A stretch of 64,000 nucleotides of DNA from Gigaspora rosea (Eukaryota > Glomeromycota > Glomeromycetes > Diversisporales > Gigasporaceae), in NCBI GenBank assembly GCA_003550325.1, contig QKWP01000366.1, positions 235,624 through 299,623 of the forward strand, in the 5' to 3' direction. Under the pieces are notes generated by a model. That model saw nothing but the letters and a program-made list of their open reading frames with translations. It searched no databases and was not told the DNA's origin. How positions within the stretch are numbered: the stretch's first letter is position 1; the number at the start of each line of letters is the position of its first letter. The position numbers and the translations under genes are program-made. Shown here piece by piece: positions 34,078-45,271 of the stretch.

Positions 34078-34355
34078 GCATAAACTTTCGTAAATATTAC
34101 CCCTATGTAATACTCCGAACTAATTGTAAGATTTTTGTAAGTTTACCCCTGCATAAAAACTTATGGAGGTTTACATATATTTTTTTTTGCTGATGTATTT
34201 TTTTTAGTAGGTTCTCTTTTGTTGTTGTTTGGTGTCGACGTTGGCATTATTGGTAGTAATTAATTTGCATATTTCTTCTTAAATCTCTTTTATTAAACAA
34301 AGTAGTTTAACTTAATTTTATAAAATAGCTATCTTTAGTCAATTCTAACTTTGTC
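34078..34355. other. Linker with inverted CATCAGC motif
   Basis: Contains TTTTTTTTGCTGATGTA near 34182-34198, the inverse of the motif at 31055 and 24326. No gene. Confidence 0.4.
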
Positions 34356-34794
34356 ATATGCTCTGATTTTTGGAATTTATAAAAAAAGCTTATTTTTTTA
34401 AACTTTAAAGCTATCTAATTTTTGATCTACTGGTCTATTTTAATTGATTTTGCTATCAAAATGTTCATCTCTTTGAGACGATCCCAACAAGCCCAAAATT
34501 ATAAAAATCCAATCACAGGGTCATGAAAAAAATGCTCTGTCAAATAGATGATATATCTGAAATTGGTTTGATCTATGTTAAATCAATTTCAGGTGTGTCG
34601 CCTATTTGATAGCACATTTTTTTATGATCCTGTGATTGGATTTTTATGATTTTTAGCTCATTGGAATCGACTTAAAGAGACAAACAGTTTGGTAGTAAAA
34701 TCATTCAAAATGGACCAGTAGATCAAAAATTATTTAGCTTTAAAGTTATAAAAAAATAAGCTTTTTTATAAATTCCAAAAATCAGAGCATATGG
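34356..34794. mobile_element. Fold-back element, about 440 bp, family A
   Basis: Arms start CATATGCTCTGATTTTTGG and pair over about 205 bases around a centre near 34575. The middle arm blocks (AAAATCCAATCACAGG, ATGTTCATCTCTTTGAGAC) match the fold-back at 24403-24843, so both belong to one family. Confidence 0.82.
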
Positions 34795-35017
34795 GGGTGA
34801 GTCAGTAGAAAAGGGACAAATCATTTTTAGTAAAATTTTTTTAATTTTTAAATCAAAATATCTTGACAATTATTTAATCAAATTTGCTAAAAATTTTTTT
34901 ATTTTAAAATAAAAAAATTATTAAATTTATTAAGATAGTTGTTAAAATATTTAAGCTTAAAGTCAAGAAAACTTTTACTTAGAAAAAATTTGTCCTTTTT
35001 CTACTGACTCACCCCCA
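34792..35017. mobile_element. TA-flanked miniature element, TGGGGGTGAGTCAG ends
   Basis: TA at 34790-34791 and 35018-35019. Inverted ends TGGGGGTGAGTCAGTAGAAA are perfect over 20 bases and continue with loss of one base. The whole 226-bp unit is largely self-complementary. It abuts, and probably inserted into, the outer CATATG of the fold-back to its left. Confidence 0.85.
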
Positions 35018-35033
35018 TATGGTCTTTTTTATA

Positions 35034-35335
35034 TTAGTTAGATTCTGAACATGGCACAGTAGTTGGATCCTAAGCATACAACAGTTAGAACTGGATATGC
35101 TATAGTAGTTAGAACTATATTAGCGCAGTAGTTAGAACTAGCTGTAGTATAATAGCTAGATTCTAGGACATAGTATAGTAGTTATATAAGATTTTGGAAT
35201 ATAGTATAGTAGTTAGATTCTGTATATAGCACAATAGTTAGATTCTAGTAGTTAAATTCTGGGCATAGTACAATAGTTAGAGTTGAATATAGTATAATAG
35301 TTAGAATATAGCATAGTAGTAAGAACTTAGGTAAA
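35034..35335. repeat. Imperfect tandem repeat (ATAGTAGTTAGATTCTGG)
   Basis: About twelve degenerate copies of an 18-36 base unit containing AGTAGTTAGATTCT or AGTTAGAACT plus ATAGTATA. A minisatellite with no coding meaning. Confidence 0.75.
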
Positions 35336-35975
35336 TTATGCATATATAAAGTGTGTGATTTGCTGTAATTAAAAATATAAGATATGATTTAGTGTTTTTT
35401 TTTATTTGATCAAAAAGAAATAATAAGAATTTACATATCGAAACCCAAATTTTAAAATAATTATAAATGAAAGTTCAAATTAAATTATAAAGACCAATTT
35501 TTGAAAATATTACAAATGCATCACAGAATTATTTTGCTATAATATTGCAAGATCACTCATCTCATATAAAATTGTGATAAAAAAATAATACACAGCTATT
35601 AATTTTTATTTTTTTAAAAAAAAAAATATGTAAAGAGAATAAAAATTATACAAATTTATTTTTTTAAAAAAAAGAAGATTGTTGTATTGAATTAGCGACC
35701 ATTTTAATGTAATTTTCTAGATATATAGCATAAGGTACCTGTATCTTATATTACAAGTTTGTATGACCTTTTTAAATATTTTCTACAAATATACAGGTTT
35801 ACTAGTAAGCAGACTCTTTTCATCTTAGTAAATATTATTCCAATTTGTGTTTAACATAACAAAAATATAATTTTATAAATAATTGTTAGAAGATTAAAAT
35901 GAAAGAAGTCAGAAAATCGGAACTAAAAAAATTTACTAATAGATAAGTACCTTGTGTTTTATGCTCATATATTTA
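35336..35975. other. AT-rich intergenic sequence
   Basis: No gene, hairpin or element end noticed. Confidence 0.45.
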
Positions 35976-36225
35976 GGGCAGTGTCATTAATCACCAGATT
36001 ATTTTTTATCAGAGGCCTACCCCCCTCCCTCTTCCTCAATATATAAATAGTCAGGTTCTTATATATAATTTCAACTTTTTTTACCCCCCTCCCCCCCTAA
36101 AAAATCACCTGATTTTTGTTACTCCCCTTAATANAATATATAAATAGTCAGGTTCTTATATATAATTTCAACTTTTTTTACCCCCCTCCCCCCCTAAAAA
36201 ATCACCTGATTTTTGTTACTCCCCT
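35976..36225. mobile_element. Small TA-flanked element, GGGCAGTGTCATTAATCA end, with assembly duplication
   Basis: The left end GGGCAGTGTCATTAATCA and the inverse of the right end (GGGGAGTAACAAAAATCA) match at most positions, and TA lies outside both. A normal copy is at 37927-38072. In this copy the 96-bp segment 36038-36133 is repeated exactly at 36135-36230 on the other side of a single N (36134), most likely an assembly join rather than biology. Confidence 0.75.
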
Positions 36226-36230
36226 TAATA

Positions 36231-37499
36231 TATGATTACTAATTTATATTTGTTAATATGTAGCAACGACAACACTTTTTATATGACAAAAGTAAAATTT
36301 GAGTTATATACATAAGTTAAATCATGATTTGGCTTGAGATCTTGCTTAAGCTACATTAGGTACTGATTCATTCGATACAAAATTACTTGGGCCAGTATTT
36401 GTAATATTTTCAAAAATTAGACGTTTATAAATAAGTTGGGCTAATTATTTTCAAATTTGGGTTCCAGTAAAAAAATTTAATGCATTCTTGTTCTTTATAT
36501 ATAAATTATTTGATTTCAATTTATTACTAAAAATTTAATTTATTTTGTAACTTTAATATAATACTAAAATTAAAATTATTTCTACTTTAACATATTACCA
36601 AAATTATTTACTATTTTTAACATACTATCAAAAATTATATTTTACCATACATCTATATTGATATTAATAGCTTTTCTGCTTTATTATAATAAGTTTTTTA
36701 TACAAAATTACTACATATCGCTGCTAGCAATCATTGCCAGTTACATGATCAGTCGATTAGCGTATAAATATATGTATTATTTTTTTTGTACAACTTAGTA
36801 TGGTTTGTTTTTTTCATTACTAATTAGTTTTTTTTAGTTTTTTAGTGCTGCTATTCTTGTCATTGTGTCATCACTTTTACTGTGTTTTCATACTGCCGAT
36901 TCGTTACTAGTATCATCATTGGTATTTTTGTTGTTTGATGGTATCATAATTTCGCTAATGTTGCCAGTTATTTCTTTCACTTTTGCAGGTTCGTGTGGTT
37001 TTGCTTTTGTTGGTCATTGTTTTCACAGATACATATCATGACTTATGGTAGTTTTTTTTCTTTTGATGGTGCTATCATTTTACTAGTGCTGTTTGCTAAT
37101 TTAATTAGTTCTTGCTTTTTTAGTATCCTATTGTTGCTAATAGTGCCGTCAATTTCGGTATTGTTTTTCGTTACTGGTATGTGTATTTCAGTGTCTTTCG
37201 TTGCTGGTGTTATCGATTTTGGTGTCTTTTTCATAGTTGGTGCTGTCCATTTCGATGTTTCTTCTTTTCGTAATTCTTCATAAGCTTTAGTTTTCTTTGT
37301 TGTACTTCTAGCCTTCTGTTTTTTATATTTCATTACTTATGAAATTTCGTTTTCTCCGACAGATCTTCTGATGGGATTTGTTTACAAGCAATGCATTTGT
37401 AAAATGTATGATACTTCATATGCTTGATTTTAAAAGTGCTATAGTAGATTTTAATATATTTATTAAAGTTTATATTAGAGTAGACATTCAGAGTTTGGT
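36231..37499. other. AT-rich region with a decayed Lys/Thr-rich frame on the minus strand
   Basis: The minus-strand frame at 37043-37333 (KARSTTKKTKAYEELRKEE...) is charged and Thr/Lys-rich with mixed codon use. Readable pieces continue to 36850 with stops. It may be a remnant of a basic ORF1-type protein of a retroelement. The region 36780-37280 is TTG/TTT biased, which limits confidence. Confidence 0.4.
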
Positions 37500-37926
37500 A
37501 TTTGTAGGTAGCAATTAGGATTAGTTAGAGTAGACATTAGGGTTAGGATTAGTTAGAGTAGACGTTGGGGTTAGATTTAGTTAGAGTAGCCGTAGGGTTA
37601 GATTTAGTAGGGTTCCGCAATTTGATTTGATCTTCAAATATTTGAATCAAATATTTGATTAAATTCAAATTCAAATTTGACTATATTTGATTTGATCAAA
37701 TTCAAATATGGTCAAATTTGATTTAATTTGACAAATATTTGATTTGATTTGAAAATTACTATTAAAAATTCAAATTCAAATCAAATCAAATTCAAATATT
37801 TGAATCAATTCAAATTCAAATCAGGGTCAATTTGATTTGGTCAAATTCAAATTGATTCAATATTTGATTTGATTTTGAGGAACCCTAAGATTTAGTTAGA
37901 GTAAATATTAGGGTTAGATTTAGTTA
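37500..37926. repeat. Minisatellite TTAGATTTAGTTAGAGTAGA..TTAGGG, split by a hAT element
   Basis: About five units of roughly 30 bases (GATTTAGTTAGAGTAGACNTT + AGGGTTA) at 37510-37607 continue at 37888-37926 after the insertion. The intervening hAT-type element is listed separately. Confidence 0.75.
37608..37887. mobile_element. hAT-type element built on TTTGAT / ATCAAA
   Basis: Ends TAGGGTTCC / GGAACCCTA, flanked by a perfect 8-bp AGATTTAG (37600-37607, 37888-37895). The host minisatellite itself contains AGATTTAG, so the duplication is slightly weaker evidence here. The whole 280-bp interior is a near-continuous array of TTTGAT, TCAAAT and ATTTGATTTGAT words in both orientations. Confidence 0.8.
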
Positions 37927-38072
37927 GGGCAGTGTCATTAATCACCTGATTATTTTTTATCAGAGGCCTACCCCCTCCCTCTTCCTCAATATATAAATAG
38001 TCAGGTTCTTATATATAATTTCAACTTTTTTTACCCCCCCCTAAAAAATCACCTGATTTTTGTTACTCCCCT
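37927..38072. mobile_element. Small TA-flanked element, GGGCAGTGTCATTAATCA end (intact copy)
   Basis: The same element as at 35976, about 146 bp, with TA at both sides and imperfect 25-base inverted ends, both carrying a TGATT block. It lacks the internal duplication, which supports treating the other copy as misassembled. Confidence 0.72.
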
Positions 38073-38601
38073 TAGTATTTGTGGTCAGTGAGGGATAGGT
38101 AAAATACTTGAAGTGATGCTCAACAAAACATTTATTATAGGGAAAATCTATAAAGGTGTATTTAGTTTGCTATATTAATTAATATATATATACATGATTA
38201 TACCATTTATAAAAAATAATAAATTAAAAATTTTTAATTTCTATTGGTCAGTCTGTATCATGTGATGCCAGCAACATTCGCTGCAGGTGATAATAGCAAA
38301 TCTTTTTTTTATAATAATTAAAGATAAACTTATTAAGAATATAAAATTATATAATTTGATATAGTTAGATTTTAGATTTTTGGATATGTAAAACTAATAT
38401 AAATAATAGTGTAACAATAATGATCTATATTATACATATTGTTTACTTGTTTATATTTTTTTGACCAATTAAGACAAATGTCCATCATGCTATAAATTTA
38501 TGATTTTTTTATGCACTGTAAGTATTACATAGTTTTATGCTAAATTTTACTTAAGTTTACGATTTTCTTATATACCTTTTAGAAAAATGGATACCCATTA
38601 G
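38073..38601. other. AT-rich linker
   Basis: No gene. Single units of the AAGAAAATTGTAAATTT array lie near 38490-38580. Confidence 0.45.
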
Positions 38602-38852
38602 CAGTGTTGTCACTTGGACGTTTTTTGGACACTTTGGACATTTTTTCAAATTAAAATTACTTAAAATTTTATTAAGATAATCTATTTTAATTTTTTCACC
38701 AATAAGGCCAGCACCTAAAAAAATATATAATTATATTTTTTTTAAATTACTTTATTGATTAGTTAAACATGGGACATAGGCTTGGACGATTTTGGACAAT
38801 CTTGAATGTTGGACAAAAAACATAGTATGGACACGTCCAAGTGACAACACTG
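38602..38852. mobile_element. hAT-type element built on TTGGAC
   Basis: Perfect 19-base inverted ends CAGTGTTGTCACTTGGACG and a perfect 8-bp duplication CCCATTAG (38594-38601, 38853-38860). Subterminal zones repeat TTGGAC (CACTTTGGACATTTTTT, GGCTTGGACGATTTTGGAC). No frame. Confidence 0.88.
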
Positions 38853-38860
38853 CCCATTAG

Positions 38861-39760
38861 TGTCTGAAGCCAAGAATAAACATTGGGCTAATCCATGTCG
38901 ATCTTTATAGCTAATTGGCTGCACATGACTAGAATCCAACACAAAATCGTGTCCATTGCTATACTATAGAGTCCTTGCTACACTTCGGACAATAAAAACT
39001 TATAAAAGTTTACACATATATATTTTTGCTAATAATCCTAAATGTAATAATATAGTAATAGAATATAAAAATATTAATTTTTATTGGATATCGAATTGAC
39101 AAATTTCTTATTTAGTAATAGTTAATCCAACTTTGATCTTACAAAATATCAAATAAACATGTAACTTGATGCTTATTGGCAGTTAGGTAAAGCATGTAAT
39201 TGTTTATATTTTGACTGTATTTACATATTATATGTAGATCAATTTTGAATAATCACATTTCCCAAAATCATCATATATAGAGTTAGAATAATAGAGTTTT
39301 TATTAGTAAAATTTTATAAGGAACATTTTTAATTAGGCCACAGAAGTGGTTTTTTAATTAAAATTTCATGTTATTCTGTTTTTTTTTGTAAAAAAATGCT
39401 TCGCTTCAATTGTTTACATTACACCTAATCTTGAAATTTGATTGGTCAAAAAATCATGGGAGGGAACAATTTTTGTGGGGCACTAGGGGGTTGACTGGGA
39501 GTACCTGTCTTAATAACCAAAATGATCTTGTCATGATTTAATAGCTTGGAGCCATTTAAATTTCGATCAAACGATCGAGTTATTTACCATTTCTATGTTG
39601 GACCAGGCATATAAACTTTTATTGGGTTTGGGCCCGAGTCTACAAATACCTAGCCCAACCCAGCTTACTTCGAAACCTATACGTATGCAATATCGTTATG
39701 CAGTTAAAGTTGATCAATCTATGTAAAAAATATTAGATATGGGGTACAAACTCTATATGC
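38861..39760. other. Intergenic sequence with element fragments
   Basis: 39299-39372 and 39400-39490 are fragments of the core/variable-end family (AAATTTTATAAGGAAC.., TTTACATTACACCTAATCTT, GGGAACAATTTTTGTGGGG). A GGGTTTGGGCCCGAG patch near 39635 recalls the GGGCCGGGCTTGGG words at 12.4 kb. No gene. Confidence 0.5.
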
Positions 39761-39776
39761 ACGATTGCCCGATGGG

Positions 39777-40077
39777 TCTCTATCATTTTCCCGACAACCA
39801 CTTCCCGAACAATAAAATCCGACAAAAATTGACCGGAACTAACCCTAATCCTAACCTAATGCGGGTTAACTTGTCGGGGTTTTCTGTCGGGAAAACAATA
39901 GGATCCGTGGCCCAATGATTAAATGACCCTCGGTCATTTCTAAATGACCATGGTCATTTGGTCACGAGTCATTTTTAAATGTCCCAAAATTGAGATGACC
40001 GTTAATGACCGGTCATTTCAGGGTCATTTGAGGTCATTTGAAAAATTTGCAAATGACCAAGTCATTTACCATCACTG
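39777..40077. repeat. Two adjoining word-rich inverted segments (CCCGACA and AAATGACC)
   Basis: 39777-39895 has TTTTCCCGACA / TGTCGGGAAAA ends with more CCGACA words inside. 39914-40077 has CAATGATTAAATGACC / GGTCATTTACCATCACTG ends and about twelve GGTCATTT or AAATGACC words. Both have the layout of the hAT-type elements nearby, but I cannot define target duplications. Confidence 0.6.
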
Positions 40078-40277
40078 AGGGACAGGCTAGGGCAATGAAC
40101 CTCAGGCCTTAGAGTAAGAGTAAGGGCTCAAAACATTGACAAACAGGATACCTGCGGCATGAATGTTATTAGTTCATATATGTGCCGTTTGACAATATTT
40201 TGTAACAGATTTTCAGTATTTGGCTAATTCATGTCTATACCTGATACAGCTGATCATCAGCAAATCAAATTATGCTG

Positions 40278-40424
40278 TTTTCGCCGACAATAATTTCGGC
40301 CGAATTCGATGTTATTAATTTCGGTGTTCTTCAATGTTACATAATGTTACATAAGTGCATCATATCTGTTATATAACGCCGAAATCAATACTTATCGGCC
40401 GAAATTATCGTCGGCAAATTTTTT
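40278..40424. repeat. Inverted repeat built on TTTCGGC
   Basis: Arms GCCGACAATAATTTCGGCCG and its inverse (ending GTCGGC near 40424) pair over about 47 bases. ATTTCGGTGTT / AACGCCGAAAT pair further in. A likely miniature element. Confidence 0.65.
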
Positions 40425-41380
40425 AGGTGAATACCGACGCATGAATATTTACTATTTAATTTTTTTATTCGAGGTAATTTGGTGCATAAGCATGAAGAAC
40501 ATTTATTAATATAACAAGTTCATGAATATTTACTATTAATTTCATTATTTGTTATAATTAGTACATGAGTATAAAGAACTTTATTAATCTAAGAATTTAA
40601 ATAAGCTATACGAATCTATAAATATTTATAATTTAGATCAGGTACAAAGAACATCAAGAGGATATTTATTAATATAAATATTTAAAATAAGATATTTTAA
40701 TTGCATGAATATTTACAACTTAATTTTATTTTTATTTACAATATACCCCGTTTTATTAATTGTTTTTTATGGGGATTTACGTGTTATTTTGGCAATGATT
40801 TATTTTTAACCTCATTAGGGAAATAGCCTCCGGCCGTCAATTAATAAAACGGGAGAATAACGCATTTATTTCCCGCTTTGCGGGGAATAAATAGTATATA
40901 TGAGCACGAAAAGCAATTATTAATCTAATATTTGAACCGAGTTATTCAAGTTTATGGACATTTATTATTAATTACCCTTGATTTTCGATAAACATTTATC
41001 CCAAGTATTTAAAATAAGATAGGAATATTTATTATTTGAGTATAATAAGTATTTAATTTAATTTTATTTTACTTGTGACAAAGCACATGTTATTAAGAAT
41101 ATTTATTGGTCTAAATTTTATATTATTAAAATAAGATATTCAATTTTATGAATATTCATTTCCAATTCTTTTAATTCTTTTAGATGAGTGAAAAAAAACA
41201 ATTATTAAGCATTTAAAAATAAATATTAAATTTAATGAAGATTATTATTTAATTTTATTTTATTCGCGACAATGTAATCTGCAAATATAATGAACATCTA
41301 TTAATATAAGTATGTATCTAAAAACAACCTATTAGACATCAGGAGGTTTTAAAATCAATAATCAACTCGTCTAATTTATA
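40425..41380. other. AT-rich region with one small inverted repeat
   Basis: CCCGTTTTATTAATTG at 40748 is repeated inverted at 40834-40850, followed by CCCGCTTTGCGGG. Otherwise diffuse AT-rich sequence made of AATATTTATTA-like words; no gene. Confidence 0.45.
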
Positions 41381-42363
41381 GCTGTTTTCAAAAAGGTGTG
41401 AACAGGTGATTTTTATGATATGAGGAATCGGAAAATCAGAAATTTAATACAGTAATTAACTTTTTTATCACGGTCATAACGCATTTATCAGTGCGAGATG
41501 CTTAATCAACACATATTTTAGGTTAGATAATTATTGACGTCCGTTGTAATTTTTATATTATTAACATGTAGCAATTAAGCACCCTTTTCTAATCATTATC
41601 ATTATCGCTATATAAACAAATTATTGCAATGTATATTATTTTGTTTTTATAATCGTATTAATATTGATGGCGGATGCACTAGATACAAACCTTATATACA
41701 AAAGAGGGACTTGCTTTAGTTGTCAAAAGTGTTTATACTGTGGAGTTTATTTGCAAACACAAAAATTCAAATATGATATTACAAAACCACTCATAGAGGC
41801 AATCGAACTGAAGCTGTCAAATATACGCATACACGAATTTGTACGCCCAATTGGACAGAAGATCAAGTTTTTTTTGCTCGAAAAAAAATATTGCATTATA
41901 ATTATTAAGTAACTCTAAAAGATTCTTTTAATTTTTCACTTTTTCACGATGCAATAATTGGCTATCAAGATTGAATACAATCAAAAAAAAAAAATCATTC
42001 AGCAATTCTAAATCTTAAAAGTTTTACTTTAAGAGAAACGTTAAAGCACTATAATTTTTAATTGATCAATAGTTGATTTATTGCATAAAGCAAAATCATA
42101 TAACATGTATAAATGTTGCAAGACTCAAGATGACCACCGTTTTTAGGAATTTATTAAAAATTTCTTAATTCACCTGTTAAAATTTACCTTTAACTTAGAA
42201 TAGTATTATTTTATTGAACTATAAAAACTATTTCTATTGGGAAATTGGTGAGAATCTTTCTCTGTTAGAAGCGAGAGTAAAAAAAAGTAGGAAATTTGGG
42301 AAATATCGTGAATTTCCCATGATATGGTGATCCCTGATCGTTCACACCTTTTTGAAAACAGCT
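41381..42363. mobile_element. TIR-bounded element carrying a short Cys-rich frame
   Basis: Inverted ends GCTGTTTTCAAAAAGGTGTG match perfectly over at least 24 bases at both ends (41381, 42363). Inside each end is a second imperfect inverted block (AGGTGATT..ATGATATGAGG / CCCATGATATGGTGATC). The element is about 983 bp and contains the frame at 41667-41912. The transposon class is not clear from the ends. Confidence 0.7.
41667..41912 (+). CDS. Short Cys-rich frame, possibly a captured or truncated gene
   Basis: From the ATG at 41667 it encodes 81 residues. A tight cysteine cluster CFSCQKCLYCG near residues 16-26 could bind a metal, as in MYND-, BED- or LIM-like knuckles. The middle is well composed (TKPLIEAIELKLSNIRIHEF), and the tail decays into Lys/Ile-rich sequence. 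Codon use is more gene-like than in the surrounding element. It lies between the inverted ends of a 983-bp element, so it may be a captured host exon or the remnant of the element's own protein. Family not recognised. Confidence 0.4.
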   Translation: MADALDTNLIYKRGTCFSCQKCLYCGVYLQTQKFKYDITKPLIEAIELKLSNIRIHEFVRPIGQKIKFFLLEKKYCIIIIK

Positions 42364-43686
42364 GTAAAAGAATAAACATTGTAACTTTAATAAAGATAAT
42401 CATTAAAATATACAAAAATATACAACTAGATATTTAATTGCTTAGATAAATAACATGTTGTACATTGTATATTGATATTTTATACATTGCAATATTTCAA
42501 CGAAGCCCGTTTTTCATTGCTTTTTTAGTAACCCAGGTTAATTATCTAAATTTTTTATAACTTCGTGATAGAATCCATTAATCTTTACTATTTATTCGCG
42601 TTAATAAGTCAGTAAGAATAAAATTAATATAAATAAATCTAATAGTTGATTACCAGAAATATGCGCATTGTAGCCATCCGGGGGAAGATAGTCCTTATAA
42701 ACTCGTGCTGACTTTTTCGACTATCATTTATACTGAGCCCGTGGGTATCCACGGGTTTTACGGGGCTAAGGTATCGCCCTACACGGCCCATGCAGTGATA
42801 TATCAACCAGTATAACAGATTTAATTCGTGATTCGCCTATAATAGTAGGGCAACTTACTATATTAATTTACTAAATATGGGAATCTGGCTGTTCCTCCTT
42901 CTAAAAGTTTTTTTTTTCTGTCAAGTAAACCTTTAACGTTCATCTAATAAACGTTCAGAGCTAATTTTTCTGATTCTAATGGTAGTAAAATCATTAAAAT
43001 TGACCTAGTATATCATGAGAAATGAGCATTTTAACCTTTGCGAACTATATGTTTTTTTCTTTATTTAAATAAAAACATATAGTTGCGAAGATTAAAATGC
43101 TTATATCTCATGTTATATTGGGTCAATTTTAATGATTTTACTACCATGAACGACCAAATTCCAACTTTTACTATACTAATAAACTTATCTTCACTTTTCC
43201 CCACTTTTTACTATATATTAAATATAGTTTTCTATTATCTAGGCGAATCACGAATTAAATCTTATGGGGTTTATTAATTTCCCACTTCACGCTTCACTAT
43301 CGGAATACCATAAAAGTGATTAATAACATATGTGTGAATAATTAGAACCAATCAGAAGAGATGAAGGAATTAGGTTATAGCTACGTATTATACAAACCGG
43401 ATTTAAATCGCAATCATTATCATATGATGCTTATTAATACAATTTTCATAATGACGAATTTTTTAATTAATAAAATATTGCTGATCATAGTGATCATTGT
43501 GAAATTAGGGATCTTAATTTAATTTACAAAATCCATTATATTATATACTCTTTTACTAATAATTTAATCCTAAACCTTAACTTAATAACTAAAAAAAAAA
43601 TCTAACAAAAAAAGCCCAAAAAAATTTTAAAAATCGGGCATAAAATAGGTTCAAATTTCATTATGATCTGATTTCACCACATTAAT
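42364..43686. other. Intergenic sequence with a hairpin
   Basis: 42981-43145 is a hairpin with ends GGTAGTAAAATCATTAAAAT and a centre of ACATATAGTT palindromes; its outer arms resemble the family-A fold-backs. A GC-richer patch at 42725-42790 has CCCGTGGGTATCCACGGG. No gene. Confidence 0.5.
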
Positions 43687-43688
43687 TA

Positions 43689-43885
43689 CAGTCGCACCCC
43701 CCTAAGTGCACACCCCCTAAGTGCACGGTATATGAAAAACCTCTTTAAGTGCATGGCCCCTCTTGGTCCCAAACAATATAACAATTATAAATTTTAACCC
43801 CTCTAAGTGCAAACCCCCTCTAAGTGCACATTTTGGCTTTTTTTCACTATGGTCCCGAGGGCATGCACTTAGGGGGGTGCGACTG
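43689..43885. mobile_element. pogo/Tigger-type miniature element, CAGTCGCACCCCCCTAAG ends
   Basis: TA duplications (43687-43688, 43886-43887) flank perfect 22-base inverted ends CAGTCGCACC...TAAGTGCA. CAGT-starting ends with TA targets are the hallmark of pogo/Tigger elements. The interior repeats CTCTAAGTGCA. It is 197 bp and non-coding; the Tigger-like transposase pseudogene at 62.6 kb belongs to the same superfamily. Confidence 0.88.
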
Positions 43886-43887
43886 TA

Positions 43888-44048
43888 TTAAATTTTTGAA
43901 TATGTGAGTGATATAAATCGAAGTTTTTTTGGGTGACGATTTAACCCCGGTTTATTCTATTATCGCGAAATAATGTTATTTCGATAATTTAAGCCGAAAT
44001 TGGTAATTTCACTCCTCGTGGTAATATGGTAAGGGATTATGGCGAATT
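43888..44048. other. Linker with AAGGGATTATGGCGAATT
   Basis: Near 44030 it carries AAGGGATTATGGCGAATT, related to the ends of the 62188 element. No gene. Confidence 0.4.
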
Positions 44049-45271
44049 AGGTATTGTGGCAAATATTGAGACCTCGTGATCCTGTGATCGGAATTGAATG
44101 AAATTTATGCCATTCGAATCCTCTCTCATCGAGAGAATCGAATGGTATAAATTTTATTCGATTCAGGATCTTGCCAACAAAATTCTGCAGTCACGTGATA
44201 TCGAACAAAAATTCTTTAATTGCTAATCCGGATAAGATCGGCACTATTTTTATATTAGAATTTGGGAGAAATTACTATGTTTTTTACTATATGCTGAAAT
44301 CTGACGTCGGTCTAATGAAAAGTATTTTTTTATTAACAGTTCGTGTCAATTAATTGAAAGTTGTAGAGCTCACTGAGACACATCCAATGGTAGTTAGAGC
44401 ATTCATTTCGACCCAGTGTACGCTGAGATATCGCCAAAAAACGATTGGCCGACTATATAAAATTCTATGTAAACAAACTAGAAATTTTATATAGTCGGCC
44501 AATCGTTTTTTAACGATATCTCAGCGTACACTGGGCCGATTTGAATGATATAACCATCATTAGATGCGTCTCATTGTGCTCTACAACTTTCAATTAATTG
44601 ACATGAACTGTTAACTTAATAAAAAAAATACTTTTAATTGGACCGACTTCAGATTTCTGCATATAATAAAAATTTATATTGTACTTATCCCCAAAATTTA
44701 CTATTGTCCCAATATGGTAATAGTGCCGATCTTATCCGGATCATCAATTAAGTTCATTATTTTAGTTAGGGTCTATGTTAGAGACTCTAATAGCAAAATC
44801 TCAAAGAAAAACTTTTGTTAGTGCGTAAAAGGTGATATTTCTTATGCAAATTTTGAGCGATTTTTTTACAAAACGACAATTGGATAATTTTTTGTCGACC
44901 ATCGTTTGACTGCAGAAATTTGTAGTCGATTAAGGCAGCTAAGTCACGAGATTTTAAAGTTAATATTCGTTAGCATATAATCAGGCAGTGGTCCAAATTG
45001 AGCTATTTTTTATATCAATCGATTCATCTCGACGCAAGGATCGATTTATATAAGAATCGCCCAATTTGGACCATTGGGTCATGTGATATTCATGATCAAA
45101 CCATTTAGATATATAAAAATACTATAGTAAAAGGGTATTCGTTAATATCTCGTGACCCCATGATCAGAATCCAATGATTTTATATCGTTAGATTCCCCTC
45201 ATCGAGAAGAATAAAAATCGTTGGATTCTGACCATGGAATCATGAAATATCAACGACTCGCCACAATACCT
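44049..45271. mobile_element. Composite hairpin element, GGTATTGTGGC ends
   Basis: AGGTATTGTGGC at 44049 and its inverse GCCACAATACCT ending at 45271 bound a cluster of hairpins. One is at 44078-44176 (ATTCGAATCCTCTC / GAGAGAATCGAATGG), one near 44986-45085 (CAGTGGTCCAAATTGAGC / AATTTGGACCATTG) and one at 45165-45247 (TCAGAATCCAATGATTTT / GTTGGATTCTGA). A 540-bp fold-back is nested between them. No protein. Confidence 0.65.
44215..44755. mobile_element. Large fold-back element, 540 bp
   Basis: Arms of about 255 bases pair around a centre near 44475. From outside in: AATCCGGATAAGATCGGCAC, TTCAATTAATTGACACGAAC-type block, CAGTGTACGCTGAGATATCG, ACGATTGGCCGACTATATAA. The inner half is almost perfect. 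The small frame at 44171-44353 lies in an arm and is not a gene. Confidence 0.85.

Noticed and set aside
37608-37895. Simple TTTGAT satellite
   Set aside because: Inverted TAGGGTTCC ends and 8-bp duplication show a transposable unit rather than plain satellite DNA.
44171-44353. 60-residue frame
   Set aside because: It lies wholly in the arm of the 540-bp fold-back.
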